Below are positions 54,008-63,854 of a stretch of DNA of 64,000 nt, piece after piece (position 1 is the stretch's first letter; each line of letters opens with the position of its first letter). The notes beneath the pieces were generated by a model that saw only the letters and a program-made list of their open reading frames with translations, was not told the DNA's origin and made no database searches. Origin of the DNA: Marinoscillum pacificum (lineage in GTDB: Bacteria; Bacteroidota; Bacteroidia; Cytophagales; Cyclobacteriaceae); contig NZ_JAMZMJ010000011.1 of the NCBI RefSeq assembly GCF_024714495.1, positions 124,001 through 188,000 on the forward strand. The letters are read 5' to 3'. A program made the position numbers and the translations under genes.

Positions 54008-54046
54008 ACGGAGAGTTGCGCCAACAAACTCTCCGTTATTTTTTTA
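54008..54046 (+). terminator. Rho-independent terminator after the SIMPL gene
   Basis: A 10-bp stem ACGGAGAGTT/AACTCTCCGT with a loop of nine, followed by TATTTTTTT. Confidence 0.88.
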
Positions 54047-54150
54047 ATCGTTTAAAACTTATGAACCAAGTCTTAATCACCAATTACAATATTAATGGGC
54101 TTTCCACACCAACAATCTCTGTAAAATACCCGATTTTCCACTCAGTATTT

Positions 54151-56427
54151 TTACGGATGACTCATAATCGCTTGTAACTTCTCCAGTGCTCTTCGGTTGT
54201 TAAGCAATTGGATATTATTGATTACATTCTGTTTTTCCTTGGTCGTAAGATGCCAACTCAAGGAAGCACGCTCTAGTTGTTTCCTTTCAGTTTCTTTAGC
54301 TTCAAGTAAATATTGCTCATCAATATTGGTATAGGTATTGTATTCCAGCTCTACAGATTCCATAGGAACTTCCAACCAATCTACCATTCCATCCATCAAA
54401 ACATCGTTATTGATATCTTGAATATTGCCAAGGTTGTTATAAACACTAGCTATCGGGTACGTTAACTTTTGGACCATAGATGTCCCTGATTTTGGCTCTA
54501 TTGGGGAGTTTTTCCTAGTATCCCGTACAATCAAAAAAGTAATACCAGAAGTGTTTTGATTGAACCAGTCTCTAAAAACATGAACAAACCTTACTGCATC
54601 GCCTATTCCGAAATTGTCTGCAATTCCGGCATCCATAATTTCAATGGAAGGTTCACTAGGAAGATTAACTGTCGGAGTAATGTAAGGAAATGAAGCAGAC
54701 ATTCGCAGCGCTGTAAGAAAGCTCAGACTATCCGCGCCTTGCTCTTTGAACAGCTCCTTAAAACCGACACCTCGTATTTTACCCTCTCCATATTGATCTT
54801 TCCATTCCTTCACATTCATGAAACTCATCCCCATCGTTGACAAGTACAGACTTCTACCATCGTTGGAAATTACTGGAGACATCAACATCATTGGAACCTG
54901 TGCATTTCTTTCTGGTTCTTCATAATCAACCAAACGCTTGCCTAACACTCCTCCGAGGTTTTTATTCAAATTTTCTTCGAACACATATCCCCGATCTTTC
55001 ACATACCTCTGACCTGCATAACTATATCTACGTACTCTAAAGAAGGCGTCATTGACCAATAAAGAGAAAATAACAGCATTTAAGTTATCCTGACCTATGC
55101 GGCGTAATTGTTCACTCTTTGATGGCACCTGGTTGCCTAAAGATTGTTGGTAAATAAGCTCTCTGTAATAGGCAGCACCAATCATACCACCCGATGCACC
55201 AGAGATCATAGTCACCCTATCCATCAGGTCGCCTCCTACCACACTATCGGCTTTTTGCAAAGCGTTCACCGTCCAAAGTGCTGCTCTTTGACCACCACCA
55301 CTCACACAAAGAAAGACAGCATTTGGCAGAGAATCCGATTGTTTCGCTTTCCATTTCTCTAGTGTACCAATCATGGCTAAACTATCTCTGGTATAGCTCA
55401 CATGGTCATTTAAGGATTTAAGTTTATCCAATGTATAACTCACCTGATCAGCATTGTAAGTCAATCCTCGAGCGTGGAATTCACCTTGAATCACATCCCA
55501 TTTCACCAGCATGTTAACCACAAGAAACATCCCAAAAACGAACGCCACACCCCAGCCTCTCAGCCAGTATGAGAAAGCTCCAACCAACATCACCACTATG
55601 GAAAACATTAGCAAAGAGCTAGCCGCTGCTGGAATCTGGAAATAAGGATTATCCATAAATGTCCCCAAAAACAAAATCAGGACAATTACCGCTATTTCAA
55701 TAATCACCGAGTTGAAGTGATTCTGATCAAATACTTTTAAAACTGCTGACTTATCATAAAAATCCTGCAGGTTTTTACACGATCGAACACGTAGTTTGGT
55801 ATCTATATAAGAATGTACTTCGTATCTTTTTTGACGAGTTTCCTGCAACTTATTCATCATGCGTTCTCTGCTGAGTTTAGCCTTTCGCAAACGCTTGTCT
55901 ACACTACCCGCCAGAAACTTGAATATATCCTTGTTGGTGAATTTGAAGTAAACATAAAAGATGGCCAACATGCTGGTGATACCGAGAAGTAATCCCAGGA
56001 TATTGAGAATGACATTGTACCAGGAGGAGAACTCATTATCAAACTGAAATCGTATGATGAGCAGAACATAAACCACCAGTGCTATCAACGGCAAAATACT
56101 ATTATTGATAGAAAACTTGGTGAATGGCCTCTCCAAAACACCCACGAATGTAAACCGATGGCTATCGAGTATGTAGCAAGTGATGTGATAAGCCATGGTA
56201 AAATTGCCAAAAGCAAGTCCTACCAGAAAGAAGCTCCAGAAATTCACCTTGTTGACATACTCTGGATCCAGGTACAAATAGTGTACACCATAGATCCTTC
56301 CGATACCTCCGCTGATGGTAACCACAAAAAGAATCCATAACAAGACTAAAGGCAGGTTTCTCCTGGTATGATGAAAAACCAACTGGATTGGGAATGAATA
56401 AATAATTGAATCTATAATTTTACGCAT
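54151..56427 (-). CDS. Patatin-like phospholipase fused to an N-terminal membrane region
   Basis: A 758-residue protein. Residues ~20-330 hold about seven hydrophobic segments. The rest is a patatin-like domain with the Gly-rich oxyanion motif SGGGQRA, the nucleophile Ser412 in GASGG and the catalytic Asp599 in DAGIADN. It probably hydrolyses membrane acyl esters on the cytoplasmic side. I chose the ATG at 56427 over a GTG 12 bases earlier. It stands alone, divergent from the alpha/beta hydrolase gene. Confidence 0.87.
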   Translation of the reverse strand: MRKIIDSIIYSFPIQLVFHHTRRNLPLVLLWILFVVTISGGIGRIYGVHYLYLDPEYVNKVNFWSFFLVGLAFGNFTMAYHITCYILDSHRFTFVGVLERPFTKFSINNSILPLIALVVYVLLIIRFQFDNEFSSWYNVILNILGLLLGITSMLAIFYVYFKFTNKDIFKFLAGSVDKRLRKAKLSRERMMNKLQETRQKRYEVHSYIDTKLRVRSCKNLQDFYDKSAVLKVFDQNHFNSVIIEIAVIVLILFLGTFMDNPYFQIPAAASSLLMFSIVVMLVGAFSYWLRGWGVAFVFGMFLVVNMLVKWDVIQGEFHARGLTYNADQVSYTLDKLKSLNDHVSYTRDSLAMIGTLEKWKAKQSDSLPNAVFLCVSGGGQRAALWTVNALQKADSVVGGDLMDRVTMISGASGGMIGAAYYRELIYQQSLGNQVPSKSEQLRRIGQDNLNAVIFSLLVNDAFFRVRRYSYAGQRYVKDRGYVFEENLNKNLGGVLGKRLVDYEEPERNAQVPMMLMSPVISNDGRSLYLSTMGMSFMNVKEWKDQYGEGKIRGVGFKELFKEQGADSLSFLTALRMSASFPYITPTVNLPSEPSIEIMDAGIADNFGIGDAVRFVHVFRDWFNQNTSGITFLIVRDTRKNSPIEPKSGTSMVQKLTYPIASVYNNLGNIQDINNDVLMDGMVDWLEVPMESVELEYNTYTNIDEQYLLEAKETERKQLERASLSWHLTTKEKQNVINNIQLLNNRRALEKLQAIMSHP

Positions 56428-56480
56428 GGGGCACGGCACTTCTTATGCCGATTAAAAGTTATACAAATTCAAACTAATAC

Positions 56481-57311
56481 ATGAGCTCAGCAGACGAAAC
56501 CCAATATTTTTTAAGTCAGGACGGCCTAAGAATCTATTACAGACATTGGGAAGTGGAATCTCCTCATAAGATCTGTTGCATTGTTCATGGACATGGAGAG
56601 CACAGCAATCGATATGAACATATTGCTAAAGCACTTAACAGTGCTGGTATAACTGTGTTTGTCATGGATCTTAGAGGACATGGGCTTTCTTATGGAAAAA
56701 AGGGTCATGCCAAATCCTATGATCTGTTAATGAGTGATATTGAAGAGTTACTCAAAACTGCTCGAGCTGAATACACAGATCTTCCAATGTACCTAATGGG
56801 ACACAGCATGGGAGGCAATCTGGTTGCCAATTATGTAATCCGAATGAATACTAATGAACTTTCAGGGTTTATCCTTTCCTCTCCATGGTTTAAGCTAGCC
56901 TTTGATCCTCCAGCATGGAAAATCAAATTGGGCAAATTCTTTAGCAAAGTCTATCCTGCAATTACTCAACCAAGCGGGTTGGATGTTAACAGTATCAGCA
57001 GAGACCCGGAAGAAGTACAAGCTTACATCAATGACCCTATGGTACATGATCAGGTGTCAGCAGGACTTCATGCGATGATCACGGAAGCAGGTGATTATGC
57101 ATTGAACAATACTGAAAAGGTAAAATTAAAAGGCTTAATTTATCACGGAACTGGCGATCAGATAATTGACTGGAAAGCCACTGAGCAGTTTGCTGAACAA
57201 ATTGCGGGAAGCTCGTTCACTGCTCTTGAAGGTGTTTATCATGAACCACACAACGACCTGACTAAAGATCAGGTCATTGAAATGGTCAAACAATTTATTT
57301 TAGAAAATTAG
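56481..57311 (+). CDS. Alpha/beta hydrolase (monoacylglycerol lipase-like)
   Basis: A 276-residue alpha/beta hydrolase of the lysophospholipase/monoglyceride lipase group. It has VHGHGEHSNRYEHIAKAL as the oxyanion region, the nucleophile Ser109 in GHSMGGN, a GTGDQIIDW Asp and a late His in VYHEPHND. No signal peptide is present. It cleaves short or mono-acyl lipid esters. It is divergent from the membrane patatin (54 bp), so the two could act in lipid turnover. It overlaps the convergent gene by 4 bp. Confidence 0.9.
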   Translation: MSSADETQYFLSQDGLRIYYRHWEVESPHKICCIVHGHGEHSNRYEHIAKALNSAGITVFVMDLRGHGLSYGKKGHAKSYDLLMSDIEELLKTARAEYTDLPMYLMGHSMGGNLVANYVIRMNTNELSGFILSSPWFKLAFDPPAWKIKLGKFFSKVYPAITQPSGLDVNSISRDPEEVQAYINDPMVHDQVSAGLHAMITEAGDYALNNTEKVKLKGLIYHGTGDQIIDWKATEQFAEQIAGSSFTALEGVYHEPHNDLTKDQVIEMVKQFILEN

Positions 57312-57739
57312 GCCGAAGCCAAAATCGATTTAGAACGCACTTCTTTCAGGCGCTCATATTCTTGCTCTTCCTTTCCAAGGAAATAAATTTCCTCGGCATT
57401 ACTATCATAGTGTGATAGCGAAATGTGGAAGTAAAATGAGTTCAATTTATTAATTAAACCTCCGTGTACATTGGGCTTGTTTGGTAAGAATCCACTTACT
57501 CCTGTAAGCATATAATCCTTAGTCGTTCTATCCTGAATTAACATCAGTGTCCCCTCTTCCTGCTCTGACAGCATCGCTCTAAAGGAATACTCTTTTTTAT
57601 TAAGCTTAAAGCTCACCTTCACTAGAATATTGTTTAGAGGGATGATCTGTATCTCCGTGTTAATAATGCTCCTAGAACCATTGTAAACAATGTTTCCAAT
57701 GTAAGTAGAAGCAATATTTGATGTAATATTAATCTCCAT
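57308..57739 (-). CDS. Hypothetical protein, cytoplasmic, beta-rich
   Basis: A 143-residue protein with no signal peptide or membrane segment. It begins MEINITSNIASTYIGNIVYNG, alternates short strands, and ends with a charged helix (EEIYFLGKEEQEYERLKEVRSK). I do not recognise the family. I chose the ATG at 57739 over an earlier start that adds a hydrophobic but domain-free extension. It converges with the hydrolase gene. Confidence 0.55.
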   Translation of the reverse strand: MEINITSNIASTYIGNIVYNGSRSIINTEIQIIPLNNILVKVSFKLNKKEYSFRAMLSEQEEGTLMLIQDRTTKDYMLTGVSGFLPNKPNVHGGLINKLNSFYFHISLSHYDSNAEEIYFLGKEEQEYERLKEVRSKSILASA

Positions 57740-57846
57740 ATTAGACAATAGCTTGAGACAAATATAGATGGTATGCATGCCTACAACTATATCAAATGAT
57801 GTGAACAGGACTTATAGGAGAGTGAAAGAGAGTAGCTCCGATGAAT

Positions 57847-59700
57847 TTATGAAATAGGAAGACTAATGGTAAATTTAGTACCCTTACCTTCCTCACTTTT
57901 CACTTTAATTTCACCTTTATGCTCTTCAATGATTCGGTAGGAAATAGCAAGTCCCAGCCCTGTGCCTTCACCCACGTCTTTGGTGGTAAAGAAAGGATCA
58001 AAGATCTTGTTTAAATTATCTTTTGATATACCTCCACCAGAATCCTTGAAGGTGATTACAATCCGATCGGACTTCACCTTGGAACTTACTTCGATTGTGC
58101 CTGTTCCCTTGATAGCCTGAACCGCATTATTAAGCATATTCAGGAATACCTGACTTAGTTGCTGCGCATTGCAATTAATAGCAGGCAAGTCCGTCAAATT
58201 CACTTTTAGATCAATTCTATCTTTTAAGTGATGCTTGATCAGATTAATCGTGGTTTTTAGCGAATCATTGATATCGCACAGCTGCATTCTGGATGTTTCC
58301 GGCAGACTGAATGAGTTCAAATCACTCATGAGTGTCTTCACCCGCGATGCACCTTCATCTACTCCATCAAGCAAAGAATTCAGCTCATCAAAAAGCATGT
58401 TTATATCAATCTCTGGAACTTCCTTGGTTTCGGAACCTTCTTTCAATGAGTCCAAATATTCCTTAAGTTCCCTCAAATCTCTTCGAATAGGACTCACATT
58501 GCCTGCCACGTAGTTGATAGGATTGTTGATCTCATGCGCAAGACCGGCTGTAAGTTGGCCCAGGGAAGCCATCTTTTCTGATTCAACGAGTCTCATCTGA
58601 GCGGACTGAAGCCTGTTTAAAGTATTCTTCAGTTCCTGATTAGCCTCCAGCAATTTTAACTCCGTCTCCTTGAGGCTATTGATATCAAAATGAACGCCGA
58701 GCACATACTCATCATCAAAGACCTTCATCTTTCTTTTACTCATGAAGAGCCATTTGCCCTTACCTTCATTGAATTTGTGAAAAGACTCCTGCTCTACTAT
58801 TTCATCATACTTGATTACTTCACGATCCTCCTCCTCAAAACGAAGTGCCTCCTTCTTGTCATAGTGTGTTTCCAGAACACTTTTACCAACTATTTCACCA
58901 GTGCTTTTACCGAAAGTATCGGCCATAGCTTTATTCACAAGAATGTATCGGCCTTTTTTATCTCTCACGAAGATGAGATTGGGCAGGTTATCGATAATCT
59001 CTTGAAAGAAAACGGTTTGACGTTTTAGCTGCTTGGTTCGGTCCTTTACAAGCTCCTCCAGTTGGTCTTTATAATTCTCCAACTCCTGTTCAGCACGCAC
59101 TCGCTCGGTAACATCAAAAATGCTACTGGTCAAACCAATTACTTTCTCGTTTTCGTCTTTCACAGGATTGAACACCTGCGAAAAGTATTTGTTGCGCCAT
59201 AGACTGGTCACCTGGAAGTTCTCTCCCTCCAATGCCTTTTCATAATTATTGATAGCTCTCTCTGCCCAATCCTGAGGCAGCATATTTAAGATGCTTTTAC
59301 CAATTTCTACTTCAGAATTAAAAACCTCCTTCATCTCACGCTGATGCAATGAATTGAAGCCTGTGTAGCAAAAGTTTCTATCCAAAGAATAGATACTTAC
59401 ATGTCCGGGGTATTCTATAAAAGAATTGAGTCTTGCTGAATAATCTCCCAATTTCTCTTCTGCTTCACGATTGTCCAGATCGCTTTTCAGTAAAATATTA
59501 GAAAGATATCTCGCTACAATAATTGTAAATGGTATGGATAAGATTATCAAAGCAATCAGGACTGTCTTGAAAGCATCATCGGTCATTTTAAACCAACCAT
59601 GCTCTGAACCAATTGCCCATATTAAAAAAAACACGAGTAGTATGGTGAGCTTACCGCCCATCAACCATACTACTCGTGTTATCTTCATTTCGGTATTCAT
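57847..59700 (-). CDS. Membrane sensor histidine kinase with two PAS domains
   Basis: A 617-residue kinase. Two membrane segments (~8-28 and 43-68) with almost no loop between them imply sensing in the membrane or cytoplasm. Two PAS domains (~85-205 and ~230-345) follow, linked by a coiled coil. HisKA has His389 in [14 protein letters not shown], and the HATPase domain ends with [29 protein letters not shown]. No response regulator is adjacent. Confidence 0.92.
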   Translation of the reverse strand: MNTEMKITRVVWLMGGKLTILLVFFLIWAIGSEHGWFKMTDDAFKTVLIALIILSIPFTIIVARYLSNILLKSDLDNREAEEKLGDYSARLNSFIEYPGHVSIYSLDRNFCYTGFNSLHQREMKEVFNSEVEIGKSILNMLPQDWAERAINNYEKALEGENFQVTSLWRNKYFSQVFNPVKDENEKVIGLTSSIFDVTERVRAEQELENYKDQLEELVKDRTKQLKRQTVFFQEIIDNLPNLIFVRDKKGRYILVNKAMADTFGKSTGEIVGKSVLETHYDKKEALRFEEEDREVIKYDEIVEQESFHKFNEGKGKWLFMSKRKMKVFDDEYVLGVHFDINSLKETELKLLEANQELKNTLNRLQSAQMRLVESEKMASLGQLTAGLAHEINNPINYVAGNVSPIRRDLRELKEYLDSLKEGSETKEVPEIDINMLFDELNSLLDGVDEGASRVKTLMSDLNSFSLPETSRMQLCDINDSLKTTINLIKHHLKDRIDLKVNLTDLPAINCNAQQLSQVFLNMLNNAVQAIKGTGTIEVSSKVKSDRIVITFKDSGGGISKDNLNKIFDPFFTTKDVGEGTGLGLAISYRIIEEHKGEIKVKSEEGKGTKFTISLPIS

Positions 59701-59762
59701 AAATCTGGCTGAAAAGTAGATAGAAATTAGAAATACCTAAAATAAAATTGACTCAACAAGCA

Positions 59763-61397
59763 TTAATAAAGCTCATCGTAGTATTGTGCGGCCATCCGAT
59801 GGCTTCCAAACTCAGGTAAGACATCTTTCATACTTGCGAAAGCTATATCCAACCATTTGTCATTCTTATCATAATAAAGTGGCACCACCTTATCTTCTAA
59901 TATCTTATACAGATTCTCATAATCTACCTGATCATGCTTATCTAACGGCAAAGAAGTATCTGCAGGCGGTAAAACAAAACAGTTTTTACCGTCTTTGGCA
60001 AACTCTGGAATCCAACCGTCATCTGTAGAAACATTCACAGAACCATTCATAGCTGCGGTCATTCCACTGGTACCTGATGCCTCTCGAGTGATTCTAGGAT
60101 TGTTCAACCAAATATCAGATCCTTCTTTAAGCAATCTGGATAGCTCCAACTCATAGCCAGTTAACACTGCTACATTTTTATGACTTAAACTGAAGTTATG
60201 GAGTCTGTTAAAAACATCTATCGCCTCAAAGTCTCGTGGATAAGGCTTACCAGCCCAAATCACCTGAACCTGGTGCTTATCATTTTCCAATATTTTCTCG
60301 AAGCGCTCAATTTGACTCAACAATAGATCAGCCCTTTTATAGCCCGCAAATCGTCTAGCCCAAACGATAGTCAACACACTTGGGTCGAAGATTTTTCCAG
60401 TCTGATCAGCAACCACTTTGAATAATTGTGACTTCAGTTCATACTTGCGTTTGACAAAGGCTTTCTTGTTTCCCTTTTCCATGGCGGCAGCTAAAGTCTT
60501 GTCTTGCCAGTAAGATTGATTCTGAGCATTGGTAATTGGGATGATCTTACTTATGCCTTTGTAATCCTTCCACATGCCTTTAGATACCTTGGCATGAAGT
60601 TTAGAAACGGCATTAGCTTTTTTGGCATGTCTCAATGCTGCTACTGTGTAGCTCAACATTCCATGATCCGTTTCTTCTTTGATCTCTTTGAGAGTGAGGT
60701 TTCTAGAGAAGAACGCCATTTTATTGAGCAACTCTCCTTCTCGTTCCTCGTTACCTGCTTTCTCCGGAGTATGAGTGGTGAACACAAAGTTCTCTTTCTT
60801 GTAACCTTTGTCTTTCAAATAATAGAACGCTGGCAATCCATGTCCTTCATTGAGGTGAATGATATCTGAGCCTCCTAGAGCTTCTACTACTTTGGCTCCA
60901 CCAACTCCCAACACGATACTTTGACCAATTCGAGTCAACTCATTGGCATCATACAATCTATCCGTAATCGTTCTGGACAAATGATCGTTTTCCGGCAGGT
61001 CCGTAGATAAAAAGTACATAGGAACGGTTCCAAAGATTTCTGGTTTCAATACAAATGCACGCACTTGCACATTCGGATTATCAACCACTCTCACAGAAAC
61101 CTGTATGCCTGTATCTTCTAAAAAAGAATAATGCTTTTGAACAAAATGTGGTGCTAATGTGCCATCTTGGTTTCTTCCCTGGTCATAGTACCCATATTTC
61201 CATAGCATACCAATCCCAATCATATTTTGCTTAAGCTCGTAAGCACTCCGCATATGTGACCCGGCTAGAAAGCCTAATCCGCCCGAGTACGTTTTCAAGG
61301 CTTGATCGATAGCAAACTCCATACTGAAATACGCTACTTTCTTGCTGTATTTCTTATCAGTCTTATATGGATGATACCATTTTGAATACTGCGTCAT
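59763..61397 (-). CDS. Alpha-glucan phosphorylase-family protein (GT35) with Thr at the PLP-lysine position
   Basis: A 544-residue protein of the short alpha-glucan/glycogen phosphorylase group. It begins VAYFSMEFAIDQALKTYSGGLGFLAGSH, then HLNEGHGLPAFY, RRFAGYKRADLLL and ITREASGTSGMTAAMNG. In characterised phosphorylases the last block reads GTxxMKxxxNG and its Lys carries pyridoxal phosphate; here that position is Thr447. It may therefore not be a PLP-dependent phosphorylase. A LacI-type operator lies upstream, suggesting sugar control. Function in glycogen or maltodextrin metabolism is inferred from family only. Confidence 0.85.
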   Translation of the reverse strand: MTQYSKWYHPYKTDKKYSKKVAYFSMEFAIDQALKTYSGGLGFLAGSHMRSAYELKQNMIGIGMLWKYGYYDQGRNQDGTLAPHFVQKHYSFLEDTGIQVSVRVVDNPNVQVRAFVLKPEIFGTVPMYFLSTDLPENDHLSRTITDRLYDANELTRIGQSIVLGVGGAKVVEALGGSDIIHLNEGHGLPAFYYLKDKGYKKENFVFTTHTPEKAGNEEREGELLNKMAFFSRNLTLKEIKEETDHGMLSYTVAALRHAKKANAVSKLHAKVSKGMWKDYKGISKIIPITNAQNQSYWQDKTLAAAMEKGNKKAFVKRKYELKSQLFKVVADQTGKIFDPSVLTIVWARRFAGYKRADLLLSQIERFEKILENDKHQVQVIWAGKPYPRDFEAIDVFNRLHNFSLSHKNVAVLTGYELELSRLLKEGSDIWLNNPRITREASGTSGMTAAMNGSVNVSTDDGWIPEFAKDGKNCFVLPPADTSLPLDKHDQVDYENLYKILEDKVVPLYYDKNDKWLDIAFASMKDVLPEFGSHRMAAQYYDELY

Positions 61398-61486
61398 GTC
61401 TCTAATAATTGATGGAAAAGATCTAAAATAAAACTTTCCAGCAAGGATTACACAAGCGCAAACATGATTTTATAACACCCTGAAAA

Positions 61487-61500
61487 TGAAAACGTTTTCA
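61487..61500. promoter_or_regulatory. LacI-family-type operator TGAAAACGTTTTCA
   Basis: A perfect 14-bp palindrome with the central CG step typical of LacI/MalR-family operators. Its centre is about 96 bp ahead of the phosphorylase-family gene. No LacI-type regulator gene is found in this window, so the regulator would be encoded elsewhere. Confidence 0.5.
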
Positions 61501-61520
61501 GTGCAAAAAATTAATATTGA

Positions 61521-62453
61521 CTAGCTCCCAACGTGAAAAAGAGCATCACCACGATTAACCACAGGGTTGTTGTTAATAGCAATTATATATCCATCAAGTG
61601 GAGATTTAATTTGGACTTCATAGGTTCCATAAGGATCACAAACTCGTCCAAGAACTTCCTTCTTCTCTATAGAAGATCCATTGCGCTGAAAACCATAGTG
61701 AAGTCCCGCAGATTTGGCTCTGATCCATGACGATTTCATGATCACGATCGACTCCTTGTCTTTTGCAGGAGCATCCGAACGCATTTTCAAGTGCTTCATC
61801 ACACGTAGCATGCCTTCAATTCCTTCATCGATAGCATTCTTTCGCAAACGTAAAGATTCACCTCCTTCATAAACCAGGATTCGCTTGTCCAGTTTAAATG
61901 CTTCTTTGCGCAAAGACCTGTCTCTAAAAGGAGAATTCAAGATGAACTTGGTATTAAAAGCCTTTGCCAATTCAAGATTCATCGGATCATCTACTTTCAC
62001 ACGAATCTGTGGAGTGTTATTGATTCTGGCACCACCTGTATGAAAATCTATTCCATAATCGATGTGTGGAATGATTTCCTCCATCAAAAAGTGGGCTACC
62101 TGACTTGCTAATGAACCAGTTTTTGTGCCCGGGAAAGAACGGTTGATATCTTTTCCATCCGGAACATCCCGTGAGAAGTTGATAAATCCGTAAATGTTCA
62201 TGATTGGAATACAAATCACAGCTCCAGCTTCTACTTTATAGAGCTTTTCTCGAATGATTCGACGGACAATTTCCACTCCATTGATCTCATCACCATGCAT
62301 CCCTGCAAGAAGCAACAATGTGGGTCCATCCTTTTTACTTCTGTGAACAAATACTGGAATATCTATGGAAGTGCCTGAAGGTAAACGAGCAATATTGACA
62401 TCAATTTTCTTCGACTCTCCTTTTTTTATCTCCTCTCCTGCAATTTTAAACAT
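61521..62453 (-). CDS. AspA/AstE-type zinc deacylase (succinylglutamate desuccinylase/aspartoacylase family)
   Basis: A 310-residue zinc-dependent enzyme. The metal ligands are in LLAGMHGDEINGVEI (His and Glu), and a later YGIDFHTGG holds another His. The C-terminal extension (~240-310) resembles a biotinyl-like beta hammerhead. The family removes acyl groups from N-acylated amino acids. In many Bacteroidota it accompanies RimK-type ligases, which are not in this window. The substrate is not known. Confidence 0.88.
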   Translation of the reverse strand: MFKIAGEEIKKGESKKIDVNIARLPSGTSIDIPVFVHRSKKDGPTLLLLAGMHGDEINGVEIVRRIIREKLYKVEAGAVICIPIMNIYGFINFSRDVPDGKDINRSFPGTKTGSLASQVAHFLMEEIIPHIDYGIDFHTGGARINNTPQIRVKVDDPMNLELAKAFNTKFILNSPFRDRSLRKEAFKLDKRILVYEGGESLRLRKNAIDEGIEGMLRVMKHLKMRSDAPAKDKESIVIMKSSWIRAKSAGLHYGFQRNGSSIEKKEVLGRVCDPYGTYEVQIKSPLDGYIIAINNNPVVNRGDALFHVGS

Positions 62454-62610
62454 GGCCTTTCTTCGCTAATCAATGAATAAACGCAGCAATTAACATATAG
62501 AAACCCACATTTTCAGAGTTCAGAAAAAAAATCTGAAAAATTTTCATTCCTGACCGCAAGATTCTTTCGTGGCTGGTATCTAAAGGTTAGAATCAAAAAT
62601 TTAAATAGTT

Positions 62611-63057
62611 ATGAAAAAGATCATGATAATGATGGCATTGGTACTAGTAGGAACAATGACTTTCGCACAAAGAGGACCTAGAGAAGGTGGACAAAGAGGA
62701 GATAACAGACCGAATAGAGATGATCGAAAAGAAATGATTGCAGAGCGTCTGGACCTGAGCGATGAGCAACAACAGCAAATTGAGGACTTAAGAATTTCAC
62801 ATTTAAAGACAACCTCAGAGACCAAGAGTCAATTGGATATTAAAAAAGCAGAATTGGAAGCTGCTATTAAAGGAGAGAAACCAGTTGATAAATTGATTGG
62901 TGAAATAGGTAAATTGGAAAACCAACTTTTGGATGCAAGAGTTAAACATCGAATCGCAGTGAGAAACACTTTGAATGACGAACAAAAATTGAAATTTGAT
63001 CAATTAAAGGGTGGACATCATGGACCAAAAGGCGGCCATGGCTATAGAGGCAAATAA
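62611..63057 (+). CDS. Spy/CpxP-like periplasmic protein
   Basis: A 148-residue protein with a signal peptide (cleavage near TFAQR, about residue 20). A Gly/Arg/Asp-rich linker follows, then a helical Spy/CpxP-type (LTXXQ) domain with two related motifs, LDLSDEQQQQIEDLR and LNDEQKLKFDQL. The tail is rich in His and Gly and may bind metal. Spy and CpxP are chaperones or sensors of envelope stress. It is followed after 10 bp by an ECF sigma factor. Confidence 0.87.
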   Translation: MKKIMIMMALVLVGTMTFAQRGPREGGQRGDNRPNRDDRKEMIAERLDLSDEQQQQIEDLRISHLKTTSETKSQLDIKKAELEAAIKGEKPVDKLIGEIGKLENQLLDARVKHRIAVRNTLNDEQKLKFDQLKGGHHGPKGGHGYRGK

Positions 63058-63067
63058 GAATTAGCAA

Positions 63068-63580
63068 TTGAATACAATTCAGGAAATCATCTCGGAATTT
63101 AAGGACAAGGTATTCAGTACCTCTCTCAGCATGGTGAAGGACTACCAGGATGCTGAAGATATTAGTCAGGAGGTATTTATGGATATCTATCAGAACCTGA
63201 AAAAATTTCGAGGTGATTCTTCTCTTAGTACCTGGATTTACAAATTGACAATCAATAAATGCTTACAGCATATCCGATCAAAAAACACCCTGAAAAGGAA
63301 ATCAGAAACAGTCTCTATAAAAGAGCAAATACTGGAAGTTCCCAGTTTTGATCACCCGGGTGTAACGCTGGAAAACAAAGAATTGGCCAACACTTTGATG
63401 AAAGCCATTGATTTACTTCCGGAACAACAACGAGTAGCGTTTACTTTGCATAAAATTGAGCGAATGTCTCATGAAGAAATTGGCGCTATTCTCGATAAAT
63501 CAAAGTCTTCTGTAGAATCATTGATTCACAGAGCCAAACAGAACTTAAGAACCAACTTAAAAGCCTTTTATGAAGGATAA
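63068..63580 (+). CDS. ECF RNA polymerase sigma factor (TTG start)
   Basis: A 170-residue ECF-type sigma-70 factor. Region 2 (~8-75) has DYQDAEDISQEVFMDIY and LTINKCLQHIRS, and region 4 (~115-165) has LPEQQRVAFTLHKIERMSHEEIGAILDKSKSSVESLIHRAKQNL. The only in-frame start before region 2 is a TTG; a stop lies two codons upstream and no ATG occurs until residue 22. Its end overlaps the next gene by 11 bp. It sits between two Spy/CpxP-like genes. Confidence 0.9.
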   Translation: MNTIQEIISEFKDKVFSTSLSMVKDYQDAEDISQEVFMDIYQNLKKFRGDSSLSTWIYKLTINKCLQHIRSKNTLKRKSETVSIKEQILEVPSFDHPGVTLENKELANTLMKAIDLLPEQQRVAFTLHKIERMSHEEIGAILDKSKSSVESLIHRAKQNLRTNLKAFYEG

Positions 63581-63854
63581 GCAAGACATCATCGAAAGAA
63601 CACTGAGTTCTCTGGACGATATCCATCCGATAGTCGCTCCATTGGGATTTGAGAAACGATTCATGGAAAACATTGAAGCTCAGAATCACTGGACACGCTA
63701 TATCCGATTAGCTGTAGCTGCCATGGCCATATTTGCATTGGCCAATGTTTTCACCATGTTTCAACTATCAGATGACTCCAATCAGGACACCTACCTCGAC
63801 GAAGCTTATTTTGCAGACAGCACCATTCTAAACTTTACTGATGATGAACAATAA
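63570..63854 (+). CDS. Small single-pass membrane protein, probable anti-sigma partner
   Basis: A 94-residue protein with an N-terminal cytoplasmic helix (DIIERTLSSLDDI, GFEKRFMENIE), one membrane helix (~48-66) and a short acidic outer tail. It overlaps the sigma gene by 11 bp and the next gene by 14 bp, giving tight coupling. It has no recognisable anti-sigma domain, but its topology and position fit a membrane tether for the sigma factor. Confidence 0.7.
   Translation: MKDKQDIIERTLSSLDDIHPIVAPLGFEKRFMENIEAQNHWTRYIRLAVAAMAIFALANVFTMFQLSDDSNQDTYLDEAYFADSTILNFTDDEQ

Noticed and set aside
62519-62537. TTCAGA-N7-TCTGAA inverted repeat before the Spy-like gene
   Set aside because: Short stem around an A-run in AT-rich DNA with no matching copy elsewhere; too weak to call an operator or terminator.
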